This document shows positions 47,423 to 54,833 of a stretch of DNA of 64,000 nucleotides, piece by piece. The stretch is from Streptomyces endocoffeicus (GTDB lineage Bacteria; Actinomycetota; Actinomycetes; Streptomycetales; Streptomycetaceae), in NCBI RefSeq assembly GCF_016741935.1, contig NZ_JAERRG010000018.1, positions 1 through 64,000 on the forward strand. Direction: 5' to 3'. The notes beneath the pieces are model-generated. The model was not told the origin of the DNA. It ran no database searches and worked only from the letters and a program-made list of their open reading frames with translations. The position numbers and the translations under genes were made by a program. Every line of letters starts with the position of its first letter. Position 1 is the first letter of the stretch.

Positions 47423-49207
47423 GTGACCGACCCGCACGGAATCGAACCCGATGCCACCACCGGGCAGCGGTCGTACGCCCAACTGTCCGACACGGAGCTC
47501 ACCGAACGGATCCGCTCCGGGGCGCCCACCGCCCTCCCCGCCACCCAGGAACTGAGGGAGCGCCACCTTCCGGCGGTGCTGTCCTACGCCCGGCTCTGCG
47601 GCAGGACCCGGGCCGACGCCGACCAACTCGCCGACCTGTCCTTCGGCCTCGCCGGGCAGGAGACCTGTCGCGGTATCGATCCCTGGGGACCGTGGCGCCA
47701 CCATCTGCTGCTGCTCGTCCAGCGGGTGGCCGCCACCTGGGCGGAGGGCAGCCGGGCGGACCGGCTGGATCCCGCGTTCACCGAGTGGCTCGGCCACTCC
47801 GGTACCGCCACGGGCGGTGCGGCCGGACTCCCGAGGCCGCGGGAGCGTTCGCCCATGCTCGGCGGCTTCCTCACCCTCTCGGCGCGCACTCGTGATGTCC
47901 TGTGGTACAGCGTGGTGGAGGAGGAGCCCGACACGGTGGTGGCCACCTTCGCGGGGGTGGCGCCGCACACCGTCCCCACGCTCCGGGAGACGGCCCAGGG
48001 CGCGCTGCGCGAGGCGTGGCTGCGGACCCATCTGGAGCGTGGCGGCGAGCACACGTGTCAGGGGTTCCGGGGCCTCATCGAGGCGGCCGTACGGCCGGAG
48101 AACCCCCGGCGCTGCGATGACCTGGACCGCCATCTGTCCGGCTGCCTTTCGTGTGCCGGGGTGTACGGCGACCTGCTACGGATGGACCACGACCCCCGGC
48201 CCGTGATCGCCGATGGCCTCCTGGGGTGGGGCGGAACGTCCTACGTCACGGCGGAACCGGTCGGCAGTGTGCCCTCGGTGGGGTCGGCGGCGCCGCCACC
48301 CCTCGAACCGCCGCGGCCGGAGCCTCCCTTGGCCCCCGCTCCCCCGCCGCCGTATCCGCCGGTGGGGCCCACCGGTGTCGCCGGAGTCCCCGGAGTCGCG
48401 GCGAACGCGCCGATGGACGGCGGGTCCGCGAGGCGATGGCGCCGACGGGCCTGGGCGGGCTCCCGACCGCACGCGACGGCCGTGCTGGTCGCGGTGGCGG
48501 CCGTGGCGGCGGTGGCCCTCACCGTCGCCCTCCTGGTGTCCGACGGGGACGACATGGCCCCGGCCGGACGCGCGAACACCCCCGCACCCACGGCCACTCC
48601 AGCGGCTCCGTCGTCGAGCCCGACGACGGATTCGCCGCCTCCGACGAAGGGGCCACAGCGCCCGCCGAACCCCGGTGGCATGACCCGACCGCCCACGACC
48701 GCCCCCGCCACCACTCCCCCGAGCACCGCCCCCGCACCCGCCGACCCGATTCCGGACGACAGCTTCACGGCGGTGATCAACGCCGCCTCCGGGCTCTGTC
48801 TGGACATCCGCGACGAGCAGTTGGAGAAGCGCACGGACGCCATCCTGGCCCAGTGCAGCGGGAGCGACACCCAGCGGTGGCGGCTGGACTCGGAGGGGCT
48901 GCTGCACACCGAGGCCGACCCCGACTTCTGTCTGGACTCGCGCGGGGACACCGACCGGGGTGTCGGCATCTGGCCATGCTCGTCCGCCGACGGCGACAAC
49001 GGCGAGAACCTGCGGTTCACGGTCGACGGCGGCGGGGTGATCCGCCCTCATATCGCACCCGACTTCGCGGTCACCCCGGACGGCGACGCCCCCGACAGCG
49101 AGGTCGAGCTGCGCTCGGCCGAGGACCGGAACGACCAACGGTGGAACGCCGGCCTCGGGGACGCCTCGGCCGATGTGTCGGTGTCGGACCCCGCTCCGGC
49201 ACGCTGA
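47423..49207 (+). CDS. Membrane-anchored sigma-like / zinc-finger protein with C-terminal ricin B lectin domain
   Basis: The 594-residue product has four parts. The N-terminal 230 residues resemble an ECF-sigma scaffold (ERHLPAVLSYARLCGRTRADADQL as region-2-like, LTLSARTRDVLW as region-4-like). Around residue 236 comes HLSGCLSC, the Hx3Cx2C zinc motif of anti-sigma factors. A proline-rich linker and one transmembrane helix (about 350-372, VLVAVAAVAAVALTVALLV) lead to a Pro/Ser/Thr-rich stalk. The last 130 residues (from about 452) look like a beta-trefoil ricin-type lectin: SGLCLDIRD, TQRWRL, FCLDSRG and NDQRW. The lectin should face outside. The GTG at 47423 is chosen for GGAG eight bases upstream; the frame is open further back, through the tandem repeat and antisense to nothing, but that part has no domain. 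A carbohydrate-sensing signalling role is inferred. Confidence 0.78.
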   Translation: MTDPHGIEPDATTGQRSYAQLSDTELTERIRSGAPTALPATQELRERHLPAVLSYARLCGRTRADADQLADLSFGLAGQETCRGIDPWGPWRHHLLLLVQRVAATWAEGSRADRLDPAFTEWLGHSGTATGGAAGLPRPRERSPMLGGFLTLSARTRDVLWYSVVEEEPDTVVATFAGVAPHTVPTLRETAQGALREAWLRTHLERGGEHTCQGFRGLIEAAVRPENPRRCDDLDRHLSGCLSCAGVYGDLLRMDHDPRPVIADGLLGWGGTSYVTAEPVGSVPSVGSAAPPPLEPPRPEPPLAPAPPPPYPPVGPTGVAGVPGVAANAPMDGGSARRWRRRAWAGSRPHATAVLVAVAAVAAVALTVALLVSDGDDMAPAGRANTPAPTATPAAPSSSPTTDSPPPTKGPQRPPNPGGMTRPPTTAPATTPPSTAPAPADPIPDDSFTAVINAASGLCLDIRDEQLEKRTDAILAQCSGSDTQRWRLDSEGLLHTEADPDFCLDSRGDTDRGVGIWPCSSADGDNGENLRFTVDGGGVIRPHIAPDFAVTPDGDAPDSEVELRSAEDRNDQRWNAGLGDASADVSVSDPAPAR

Positions 49208-49221
49208 CGGTCGGCGGCACC

Positions 49222-49557
49222 TCAGGCCGCGGTGCTCCCCTCCCCCGTCGGGCGGCGGAAGAGGGCCGTCCAGAGGAACGGCTCCCCGAAGAGCGGGGAG
49301 CCGGATGGCTCGTCGTGCATACGGCGCAGCTCGATCTCGGTCAGCTCGGAGAAGATCCAGCGCAGGGAATCCGGTGTGTAGGCGAGGCCACCGTGGAGCG
49401 CGGACTGGTGGTAGAAGGCCGCGTCGGGCAGTTCGGAGCCCATCGCTCCCGCCGCGAAGCAAGTGAGGGCGAGATGGCCACCGGGGGCCAGGACGCTCTC
49501 GAGAAGGGCGAGGTAGCTGATCCGGCGGTGCGGTGGCAGATGGTGGAAACAGCCGGC
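49222..49557 (-). pseudogene. Remnant of a class I SAM-dependent methyltransferase (C-terminal part only)
   Basis: Reading the minus strand to the stop at 49222 gives GCFHHLPPHRRISYLALL, then APGGHLALTCFAAGAMG, and a C-terminal tail ending in EPFLWTALFRRPTGEGSTAA. This is the second half of a methyltransferase of the kind with GCFHHLPPH after motif II. The SAM-binding motif I half is missing. Upstream of about 49557 the frame turns into unrelated sequence with a stop and no plausible start. The only internal ATG (49443) would give a 73-residue fragment without the fold. It reads as a decayed gene truncated at its 5' end. Confidence 0.7.
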
Positions 49558-49682
49558 CGCCCACGTCCCCGCGGAAGGCCGCCAGGGGGCCGGTTTCGGC
49601 GGCCCCGAGGCGCCTTTCTCAGCATCGTGTCGGCCGGTTCACCGCGTCGGCTCGCTCTTCGTGTTTTCCGCCCGTCAGCGGC

Positions 49683-50666
49683 TCATCCGGCGTCCAGGCC
49701 GAAGAAGGTGATGGCCCGTGCTGCCATCCCGGCGACCGGGAGGGAGTGTCCGGTGCCCTCAACGCTGATCGCCTCAACAGGGGCCTGGTTGCCCGTGGTG
49801 CCGTAGCGGGTGCGGGTCCAGGAGGACTGCGGATGGTCCGTGAAGACGGGGGTCTGGCTCACCCCGAGCACATTGGTCCACTGCTTGATCTCCTCGCCGA
49901 AGTTCGGATAGCGCAGGGTGCCGTCCGCCGTGCCGTGCCACAGCTGCATCCTCGGCCGGGCGCCCTGGTATCCGGGGTAGGCCCCGCGTGCGAGATCGCC
50001 CCACGCCTGCGGGGTCTTGGTGATGGTGCCGTTCGCGCAGGCGGTGTTCCAGCCGGATCCGTCGGTGGTGGCGAAACAGCCGAACGGCACGCCCGCGAAG
50101 GCCGCGCCCGCCTTGAACACGTCCGGGTAGTCGCCCAGCAGGACGTTGGTCATCATGGCGCCCGACGAGGCGCCGGTGACGTACACCCGGTTGGGGTCGG
50201 CGTTGTGGCGCTGCTGGGCGTAGCGGACCATCGAGACGATGCCGACCGGGTCGCTGCCCCCGTCGTGCCGCAGTGCCTGCGGGGAGGAGACGTCGAAGCA
50301 GGCGCCGCTTCTGGTGGCGGAGGGGTAGATGACGATGAAGCCGTACCGGTCGGCCAGCGAGGCGAACTCGGTACCGGAGTAGAACGCGGGCCCCGAGCCC
50401 GTGCAGTAGTGCACCGCCACGAGAACGGCGGGCCGTGCCGCGACGTTGTTCGGCACGTACTCGTACATGCGGAGGTTGCTCGGGTTGTTGCCGAAGCCCG
50501 TGACCTCGGTGAGCGAGGCGGCCGCCGCGGGTGACGGTGCCAGTAGGAACAGTGCGGCGAGCAGCGGCAGTACGCCGCCGAGTAACGCCGCGGCCATCGA
50601 CCTCGGTGTCCTTGGGCGTCGCCTGGGCTTGCGCGCGGTTTCCGCGGAGGCGGGGGTGCGGTTCAT
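49683..50666 (-). CDS. Secreted CE1/PHB-depolymerase-family esterase (acetylxylan or feruloyl esterase-like)
   Basis: The 327-residue product starts at an ATG (50666) with AGGAAGG upstream. Residues about 1-47 are a long signal peptide: an Arg-rich start (KPRRRPRTPRS), a hydrophobic core (MAAALLGGVLPLLAALFLL) and an APSPAAAA cleavage region. The mature enzyme has the alpha/beta-hydrolase nucleophile motif GASSGAMM (Ser in GxSxG), VYVTG before it and the catalytic His in GTGHSLP. RYGFIVIYPSATRSGACFD is typical of esterase_phb/CE1 proteins. No carbohydrate-binding module is present. It lies 38 bases downstream of the GDSL esterase gene, so both are probably transcribed together under the CebR-type operator. 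Confidence 0.85.
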   Translation of the reverse strand: MNRTPASAETARKPRRRPRTPRSMAAALLGGVLPLLAALFLLAPSPAAAASLTEVTGFGNNPSNLRMYEYVPNNVAARPAVLVAVHYCTGSGPAFYSGTEFASLADRYGFIVIYPSATRSGACFDVSSPQALRHDGGSDPVGIVSMVRYAQQRHNADPNRVYVTGASSGAMMTNVLLGDYPDVFKAGAAFAGVPFGCFATTDGSGWNTACANGTITKTPQAWGDLARGAYPGYQGARPRMQLWHGTADGTLRYPNFGEEIKQWTNVLGVSQTPVFTDHPQSSWTRTRYGTTGNQAPVEAISVEGTGHSLPVAGMAARAITFFGLDAG

Positions 50667-50704
50667 ATGACGGTCCTTCCTGGGCTGTGACGGTGAAGGG
50701 CGGC

Positions 50705-51469
50705 TCATGCCGCCCATGCGGCCGACCCGTTGCCGTGCGCCCCGGACCCGGTGGTGGCGAACGAGGGGTTGCCGATGCTGCCCGGCACCGACCGCAGCCC
50801 CCGCCACCAGACGTCGGCCATCTTGTCGTAGCCACCGGCGTTGGGGTGCACTCCGTCGGCCAGGTCCGCGGGCGTCAACGCGCTGTACATGTCAACCAGA
50901 TGGACGCGCTTGCCCGCGTTGACCTTGCTCTGCACGATGCCGGGGATCGCCGCGTTGTACGCCCGTACGGTCGAGTCCATGAAGCCCAGCGGGGTGATGG
51001 TGGCGACGAAGAGCTCCGCGTTCGGTGCCTGGGCGGTGATGTGGTCGATCAGGGTGGAGAGCCTGGCCGGTGCCCCGGCGGGGTCGCTGCCATAGATGTC
51101 GTTGGTCCCGATGTGCAGCAGGATCGTGTGCGGGTTCTGGGTGCGCAGCCAGCTCACGACGTTGTCGTCGAGCTGCTGGATCGTCCAGCCGGAGTGACCC
51201 TCGTGGTCGTGATCGCCGAGGCCGGACGGGCCGTTGAAGAGCGAGCCGACGAAGTCCACTTTGTAGCGGCCCGCCGTGAGCTTCTGCCACAGGCCGACGC
51301 GGTAGCCGCCCGGGACGTTGAACCCGTCGGTGATCGAGTCGCCCAGCGGCATGACCTTCACCCCGCCGTTGGACTCGGCATGGGCCGGGCCGGCGCCGAG
51401 CGGGACGAGTACGGCGAGGAACGCGAGTAAGGGGATCAGGACGGCGAGCGGACGTCTGGTGCGTGCCAT
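50705..51469 (-). CDS. Secreted SGNH/GDSL hydrolase (CE3-type esterase-like)
   Basis: The 254-residue product has a signal peptide (MARTRRPLAVLIPLLAFLAV, cleavage near AGPAHAES). The SGNH blocks are all present: GDSITDGF (nucleophile Ser), a Gly in GHSGWT, IGTNDIYG (block III) and LADGVHPNAGGY (catalytic Asp and His, block V). This layout is typical of secreted carbohydrate acetyl-esterases of streptomycetes. The gene is first in a two-gene unit with the CE1-like esterase, and a perfect CebR-type palindrome lies 92 bases upstream of the start codon. Substrate (acetylated xylan or another plant polymer) is inferred from family and regulation. Confidence 0.87.
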   Translation of the reverse strand: MARTRRPLAVLIPLLAFLAVLVPLGAGPAHAESNGGVKVMPLGDSITDGFNVPGGYRVGLWQKLTAGRYKVDFVGSLFNGPSGLGDHDHEGHSGWTIQQLDDNVVSWLRTQNPHTILLHIGTNDIYGSDPAGAPARLSTLIDHITAQAPNAELFVATITPLGFMDSTVRAYNAAIPGIVQSKVNAGKRVHLVDMYSALTPADLADGVHPNAGGYDKMADVWWRGLRSVPGSIGNPSFATTGSGAHGNGSAAWAA

Positions 51470-51561
51470 GCGCTTTCCTTTCGGCAGTCCATGAGGTTCG
51501 TTCCATGGGCGCCCGCGGAACGGGTACGGACGCCCTGGCCGTGGAACACATCACGGGAGCC

Positions 51562-51577
51562 ATGGGAGCGCTCCCAT
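51562..51577. promoter_or_regulatory. CebR-type operator (perfect 16-bp palindrome)
   Basis: ATGGGAGCGCTCCCAT is a perfect palindrome and contains the 14-bp TGGGAGCGCTCCCA, the known binding site of CebR, the cello-oligosaccharide-responsive repressor of streptomycetes. It lies upstream of the minus-strand GDSL and CE1 esterase genes, 92 bases before the start codon, and 48 bases after the stop side of the GNAT gene. This places the two esterases in the cellulose/hemicellulose regulon. Confidence 0.88.
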
Positions 51578-51625
51578 ACCGGTGTAGAGCAGCGCACCAC
51601 CACCGTCAAGCCCTCTCGTCCTCAG

Positions 51626-52138
51626 TCAGGGATGAACGGCGATCCGTCGGCGGAAGCACACCCGGTGCTGCCCGGGGCCGTCGTAATCGCCGTGCGCGGG
51701 AAGGCCGTTGACCTCACGGTCGCCCTCCTCGAGCATGAACCCCATGGCCCGGTGGAAGGCCACGGACCCGGTGTTCAGGGGCGAGGTGATGGCGTGCACC
51801 TCACGGCGGCCCGCCTCGGCGGCACGCTGGAAGAACGCCGTGTAGAGCCTGCGGCCCACGCCCTGCCCGCGCAGCTCGGGCGCCACCCCGACGAAGTGGA
51901 TGTACGCCTCGTGGTCGTTGTCGGCGGCGTGGAAGCCCACGAGGAACGCCTTGATGCCGTCGCCGTCCTCCAGCACCAGGCTGGTGCCGGCGAAGAACTG
52001 CAGAAACAGCCTGGGCAGCAGCATGGAAAGCTCACGCGCCTGGGCGGGGCTGCGTGAGTCGCCCCACCACTCCCGCACACACTCGACGATCGTCCCGTGG
52101 TCGGAGACTTGGGCCCGGCGCAGTGTCATCTCACTCAT
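51626..52138 (-). CDS. GNAT-family N-acetyltransferase
   Basis: The 170-residue product has the acetyl-CoA-binding motif A of GNAT proteins: VGVAPELRGQGVGRRLY (pattern Q/RxxGxG/A), followed by a motif-B region (NTGSVAFHRAMGFML). Residues 1-60 (MTLRRAQVSDHGTIVECV) form the usual first strand and helices. It would transfer an acetyl group to an amine; the substrate is unknown. It stands alone on the minus strand, with a strong hairpin upstream that ends the preceding gene series. There is no sign that it belongs to the PKS cluster. Confidence 0.85.
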   Translation of the reverse strand: MSEMTLRRAQVSDHGTIVECVREWWGDSRSPAQARELSMLLPRLFLQFFAGTSLVLEDGDGIKAFLVGFHAADNDHEAYIHFVGVAPELRGQGVGRRLYTAFFQRAAEAGRREVHAITSPLNTGSVAFHRAMGFMLEEGDREVNGLPAHGDYDGPGQHRVCFRRRIAVHP

Positions 52139-52172
52139 GTCGCACCACGCTACGCACGTACGGCACCGGGGG

Positions 52173-52210
52173 TGTCATCACCGCGCCGGGGCGGGGGCGC
52201 GATGATGACA
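52173..52210 (-). terminator. Terminator hairpin after the aldehyde dehydrogenase gene
   Basis: A 15-bp stem with one mismatch (52173-52187 pairing with 52196-52210; outer arms TGTCATCA and TGATGACA, inner CGCGCC and GGCGCG) and an 8-base loop sits 21 bases past the dehydrogenase stop. It is the most stable hairpin in the right part of the window and should end the 54.8-52.2 kb transcript. Confidence 0.75.
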
Positions 52211-52231
52211 GGCCGGTGTGGTGGCGGTTGC

Positions 52232-53680
52232 TCAGAGGGCCGTCATGACGTGCTTGACGCGGGTGTAGTCCTCGAAGCCGTACGCGGAGAGGTCCTTGCC
52301 GTAGCCGGACTTCTTGTAGCCGCCGTGCGGCATCTCGGCGGCGAGGATCATATGGGTGTTGATCCAGACGCAGCCGAAGTCCAGGGCCTTGGACATCCGC
52401 ATCGCGCGGGCGTGGTCCTTGGTCCACACCGACGAGGCGAGGGCGTACTCCACGCCGTTGGCGTACGCCACGGCCTCGGTCTCGTCGCGGAAGGACTGCA
52501 CGGTGATGACCGGGCCGAAGACCTCGTTCTGGATGATCTCGTCGTCCTGCTCGAGCCCGGAGACCACGGTGGGCGCGTAGAAGAAGCCCTTGTCACCGAC
52601 CCGGTGGCCACCCGTCTCAACGGTGGCGTGCGCGGGCAGCCGGTCGATGAAGCCGGTGACCTGGGCCAGCTGGCCGGCGTTGTTCAACGGGCCGTACAGT
52701 ACGTCCTCGTCGTCGATGCCACCGCCGGTCCTGATCGCGGCGGCGGCCTTGGCGAGCGCGTTCACGAACGCGTCGTGGACGGACTCGTGGACGAGGACGC
52801 GCGTGGCCGCGGTGCAGTCCTGTCCGGCGTTGAAGAATCCGGCGAGGGAGATGCCCTCGACGGCCGCCGCGACATCGGCGTCCTCGAAGACCACCGCCGG
52901 GGCCTTGCCGCCCAGTTCGAGGTGGACCCGCTTGATGTCCTTCGCCGCCGACGCGGCGACCTGCATGCCCGCACGCACCGATCCGGTGATGGCCGCCATG
53001 GCCGGGGTGGGGTGCTCGACCATCAGCCGGCCGGTCTCGCGGTCGCCGCACACCACGTTGAAGATGCCGGCCGGAAGGCCCATCTCCTCGAGGATGTCGC
53101 CGATGATGCCCGCGAGCAGCACGGTGGAGGCGGGGGTGGTGTCCGACGGCTTGAGGACGACGGTGTTGCCCGCGGCGAGGGCCGGGGCGAACTTCCAGAC
53201 GCCCATCATCAGCGGGTAGTTCCACGGCGCGACCTGGGCGCACACCCCGATCGGCTCACGCCGGATGATCGAGGTCAGGCCCTCCATGTACTCGCCCGCC
53301 GACCGGCCCTCCAACAGGCGCGCGGCTCCGGCGAAGAACCGGATCTGGTCGACGATCGGGGCGATCTCCTCGGTGAGGGTGAGGGCACGCGGCTTTCCGG
53401 TGTTGCGGCACTCCGCGTCCGCGATCTCCGCCGCCCGCGTCTCGACCGCGTCCGCGATCTTCAGCAGCAGCTTCTGCCGGGTGGACGGGGTGGCGTCGCG
53501 CCAGGCGGGGAAGGCCGCCGCGGCGGCGGCCATCGCGGCGTCGACGTCGGCGGCGCCGGACCGGGGCGAGGTGGCGTACACCTCGCCGGTGACGGGGTCG
53601 GTGACCTCCAGACGGCGGCCGTCGGCCGCGTCGGTGTACTCGCCGTCGATGTGGTTGCGCAGTACGAGAAGCTCGCTCAT
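52232..53680 (-). CDS. NAD(P)-dependent aldehyde dehydrogenase, gamma-aminobutyraldehyde dehydrogenase-like
   Basis: The 482-residue product is a complete ALDH: APWNYPLMMGVWKFAPALAA (substrate-channel Asn region), ITGSVRAG (cofactor loop), catalytic Glu in LELGGKAP and catalytic Cys in FNAGQDCTAATR. EVFGPVITV and PHGGYKKSGYGKD close the fold. The DCTAATR and KKSGYGKDLS features resemble aminobutyraldehyde/betaine-aldehyde dehydrogenases. It would oxidise 4-aminobutanal to GABA, which suits the ureohydrolase and amine-oxidase genes nearby. The ATG at 53680 overlaps the stop of the SnoaL-like gene (ATGA); the frame is open upstream through a His/Gly repeat that is not part of the enzyme. Confidence 0.88.
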   Translation of the reverse strand: MSELLVLRNHIDGEYTDAADGRRLEVTDPVTGEVYATSPRSGAADVDAAMAAAAAAFPAWRDATPSTRQKLLLKIADAVETRAAEIADAECRNTGKPRALTLTEEIAPIVDQIRFFAGAARLLEGRSAGEYMEGLTSIIRREPIGVCAQVAPWNYPLMMGVWKFAPALAAGNTVVLKPSDTTPASTVLLAGIIGDILEEMGLPAGIFNVVCGDRETGRLMVEHPTPAMAAITGSVRAGMQVAASAAKDIKRVHLELGGKAPAVVFEDADVAAAVEGISLAGFFNAGQDCTAATRVLVHESVHDAFVNALAKAAAAIRTGGGIDDEDVLYGPLNNAGQLAQVTGFIDRLPAHATVETGGHRVGDKGFFYAPTVVSGLEQDDEIIQNEVFGPVITVQSFRDETEAVAYANGVEYALASSVWTKDHARAMRMSKALDFGCVWINTHMILAAEMPHGGYKKSGYGKDLSAYGFEDYTRVKHVMTAL

Positions 53681-54156
53681 CGTTCCGTTTCCGTGATCGT
53701 GGCCGTGGCCGCCGTCGTGGCCGTGGCTGTGGCCGCCGTCGTGGCCGTGGCCGCCGTCGTGGCCGCCGTCGTGCCGGGCGCTGCCGAGAGGTGTTCGTGA
53801 ACGGCCAGCCAGTGGCCGCGGGTCTGCCGGCGGAAGACGATGGTCTCGCGCTCGTGGGTGGTCTCCGCACCGGCCGTGGTGCTCACCGTGGTCTCCACCA
53901 GGTGGGTGAACACCGCGGTGTCGCCCAGGAGTTGGACCAGCCGGTCGGTGGAGGCGCAGGAGACGACGCGGAAGTCGTCCTCCGCGACCCAGCGGTCCCA
54001 CAGGGCCCGGTAGTCCGCGGTGGAGGTGAGGCGTTCTGAGGTGGTGTGGAAGACGAATGTGGCGTCGGGCGCGAACGCCGCGAAGTAGTCGTCGAGGCGG
54101 CCTTCGCCGAACGCCGCCACCAGGGCGTCGGCGGCCCGCAGAACCTCGTCGTGCAT
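53677..54156 (-). CDS. SnoaL/NTF2-like small protein with low-complexity tail
   Basis: The 159-residue product begins MHDEVLRAADALVAAFGEG and has the cone-shaped NTF2-like layout: DDYFAAFAPDATFVFHT, RVVSCASTDRLVQLLGDTAVFTHLVE, RETIVFRRQTRGHWLAVHEHLS. After residue about 125 the fold is finished and a 30-residue Thr/Ala repeat (TTAATTAATATTAATA) follows to the stop. The tail is encoded by a GTGGCCGCCGTC-type DNA repeat. It overlaps the dehydrogenase start by four bases (ATGA) and is 25 bases from the cyclase-family gene. Such proteins are ketosteroid-isomerase-like enzymes or accessory proteins; the substrate is unknown. Confidence 0.75.
   Translation of the reverse strand: MHDEVLRAADALVAAFGEGRLDDYFAAFAPDATFVFHTTSERLTSTADYRALWDRWVAEDDFRVVSCASTDRLVQLLGDTAVFTHLVETTVSTTAGAETTHERETIVFRRQTRGHWLAVHEHLSAAPGTTAATTAATATTAATATATTAATATITETER
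53699..53774. repeat. Low-complexity tandem repeat of GTGGCC and GTC units
   Basis: Plus-strand GTGGCCGTGGCCGCCGTC-like units of 12-24 bases repeat about four times. On the minus strand they encode Thr/Ala repeats in the SnoaL-like frame and His/Gly/Asp repeats in the dehydrogenase frame upstream of its start. Confidence 0.85.
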
Positions 54157-54181
54157 GGGTTGTGCTCCTTGCGTGGGTGGT

Positions 54182-54826
54182 TCAGCCGACGCGGGCCACG
54201 GCCCGTACCGGGGCGCCGTCGGCGGCGGGGAGCCGCAGCGGCAGCAGGGAGACCTCGATGGGCTCTCCCGCCGTCTGCGCGTCGAGCAGGGGGTCGAGAC
54301 CGGTGAGGTTCTCGGCGATGACGGCGTGGGCGCCGCACAGGATCCGATGGGCGGGGAGGTCGTCGGCGGGGGTGGCATCGACGCTCAGCGCGTCGATGCC
54401 GACGGTGCGGATCCCGGCGCCCACCAGGAGTTCGGCGGCCTCCGGGGTGAGATAGGGATGGGCGAGGTACTCGTCGTGACCCCAGTGCCGCGACCAGCCG
54501 GTGGCCACCAGCACGATGGCCCCGGCCCGCAGTCTCCCCTCGAACAGGGACGGCCCGAGCGGTGTCCGGGGCTCCGCGCCACGGGCGTCCACCACCACCG
54601 CCCGGCCCCAGAAGCGCTCCAGGGGCAGCCGGTCGAGGGTGGGCAGCGCGTCGTCGATGTGGAACGGGGCGTCGACATGGGTGCCGGACTGCGACCCCAT
54701 GTCCAGGTGCAGCACGTTCACCCCGTCGGCGGCGACGCTCAGCGCGGGGGCGATGGCCACCCGCGGATCGCCGGGGTAGACCGGCATGCCCGTGGCTACG
54801 GGTACGGAGAGGTCGATGAGGCGCAC
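54182..54826 (-). CDS. Cyclase-family metal-dependent hydrolase (kynurenine-formamidase-like)
   Basis: The 214-residue product has the family opening (MRLIDLSVPVATGMPVYPGDP) and the metal/catalytic block SQSGTHVDAPFHIDDALP near residue 47, equivalent to HxGTHxDxPxH. VGIDALSVD and ILCGAHAVIAENL are also typical. In this family the first His of the block is usually present; here SQS occupies that place, as in some subgroups. Members hydrolyse formamides, cyclic imides or related amide bonds. It lies between the SnoaL-like gene and the NCS1 permease (7-base gap), so it may act on the compound imported by that permease. Confidence 0.82.
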   Translation of the reverse strand: MRLIDLSVPVATGMPVYPGDPRVAIAPALSVAADGVNVLHLDMGSQSGTHVDAPFHIDDALPTLDRLPLERFWGRAVVVDARGAEPRTPLGPSLFEGRLRAGAIVLVATGWSRHWGHDEYLAHPYLTPEAAELLVGAGIRTVGIDALSVDATPADDLPAHRILCGAHAVIAENLTGLDPLLDAQTAGEPIEVSLLPLRLPAADGAPVRAVARVG

Positions 54827-54833
54827 GGCGTCC

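Noticed and set aside
53681..54001. His/Gly-rich N-terminal extension of the aldehyde dehydrogenase
   Set aside because: The enzyme fold begins at MSELLVLRNHIDG, which has the ATGA overlap with the preceding gene; the extension runs antisense-like over the SnoaL-like gene.
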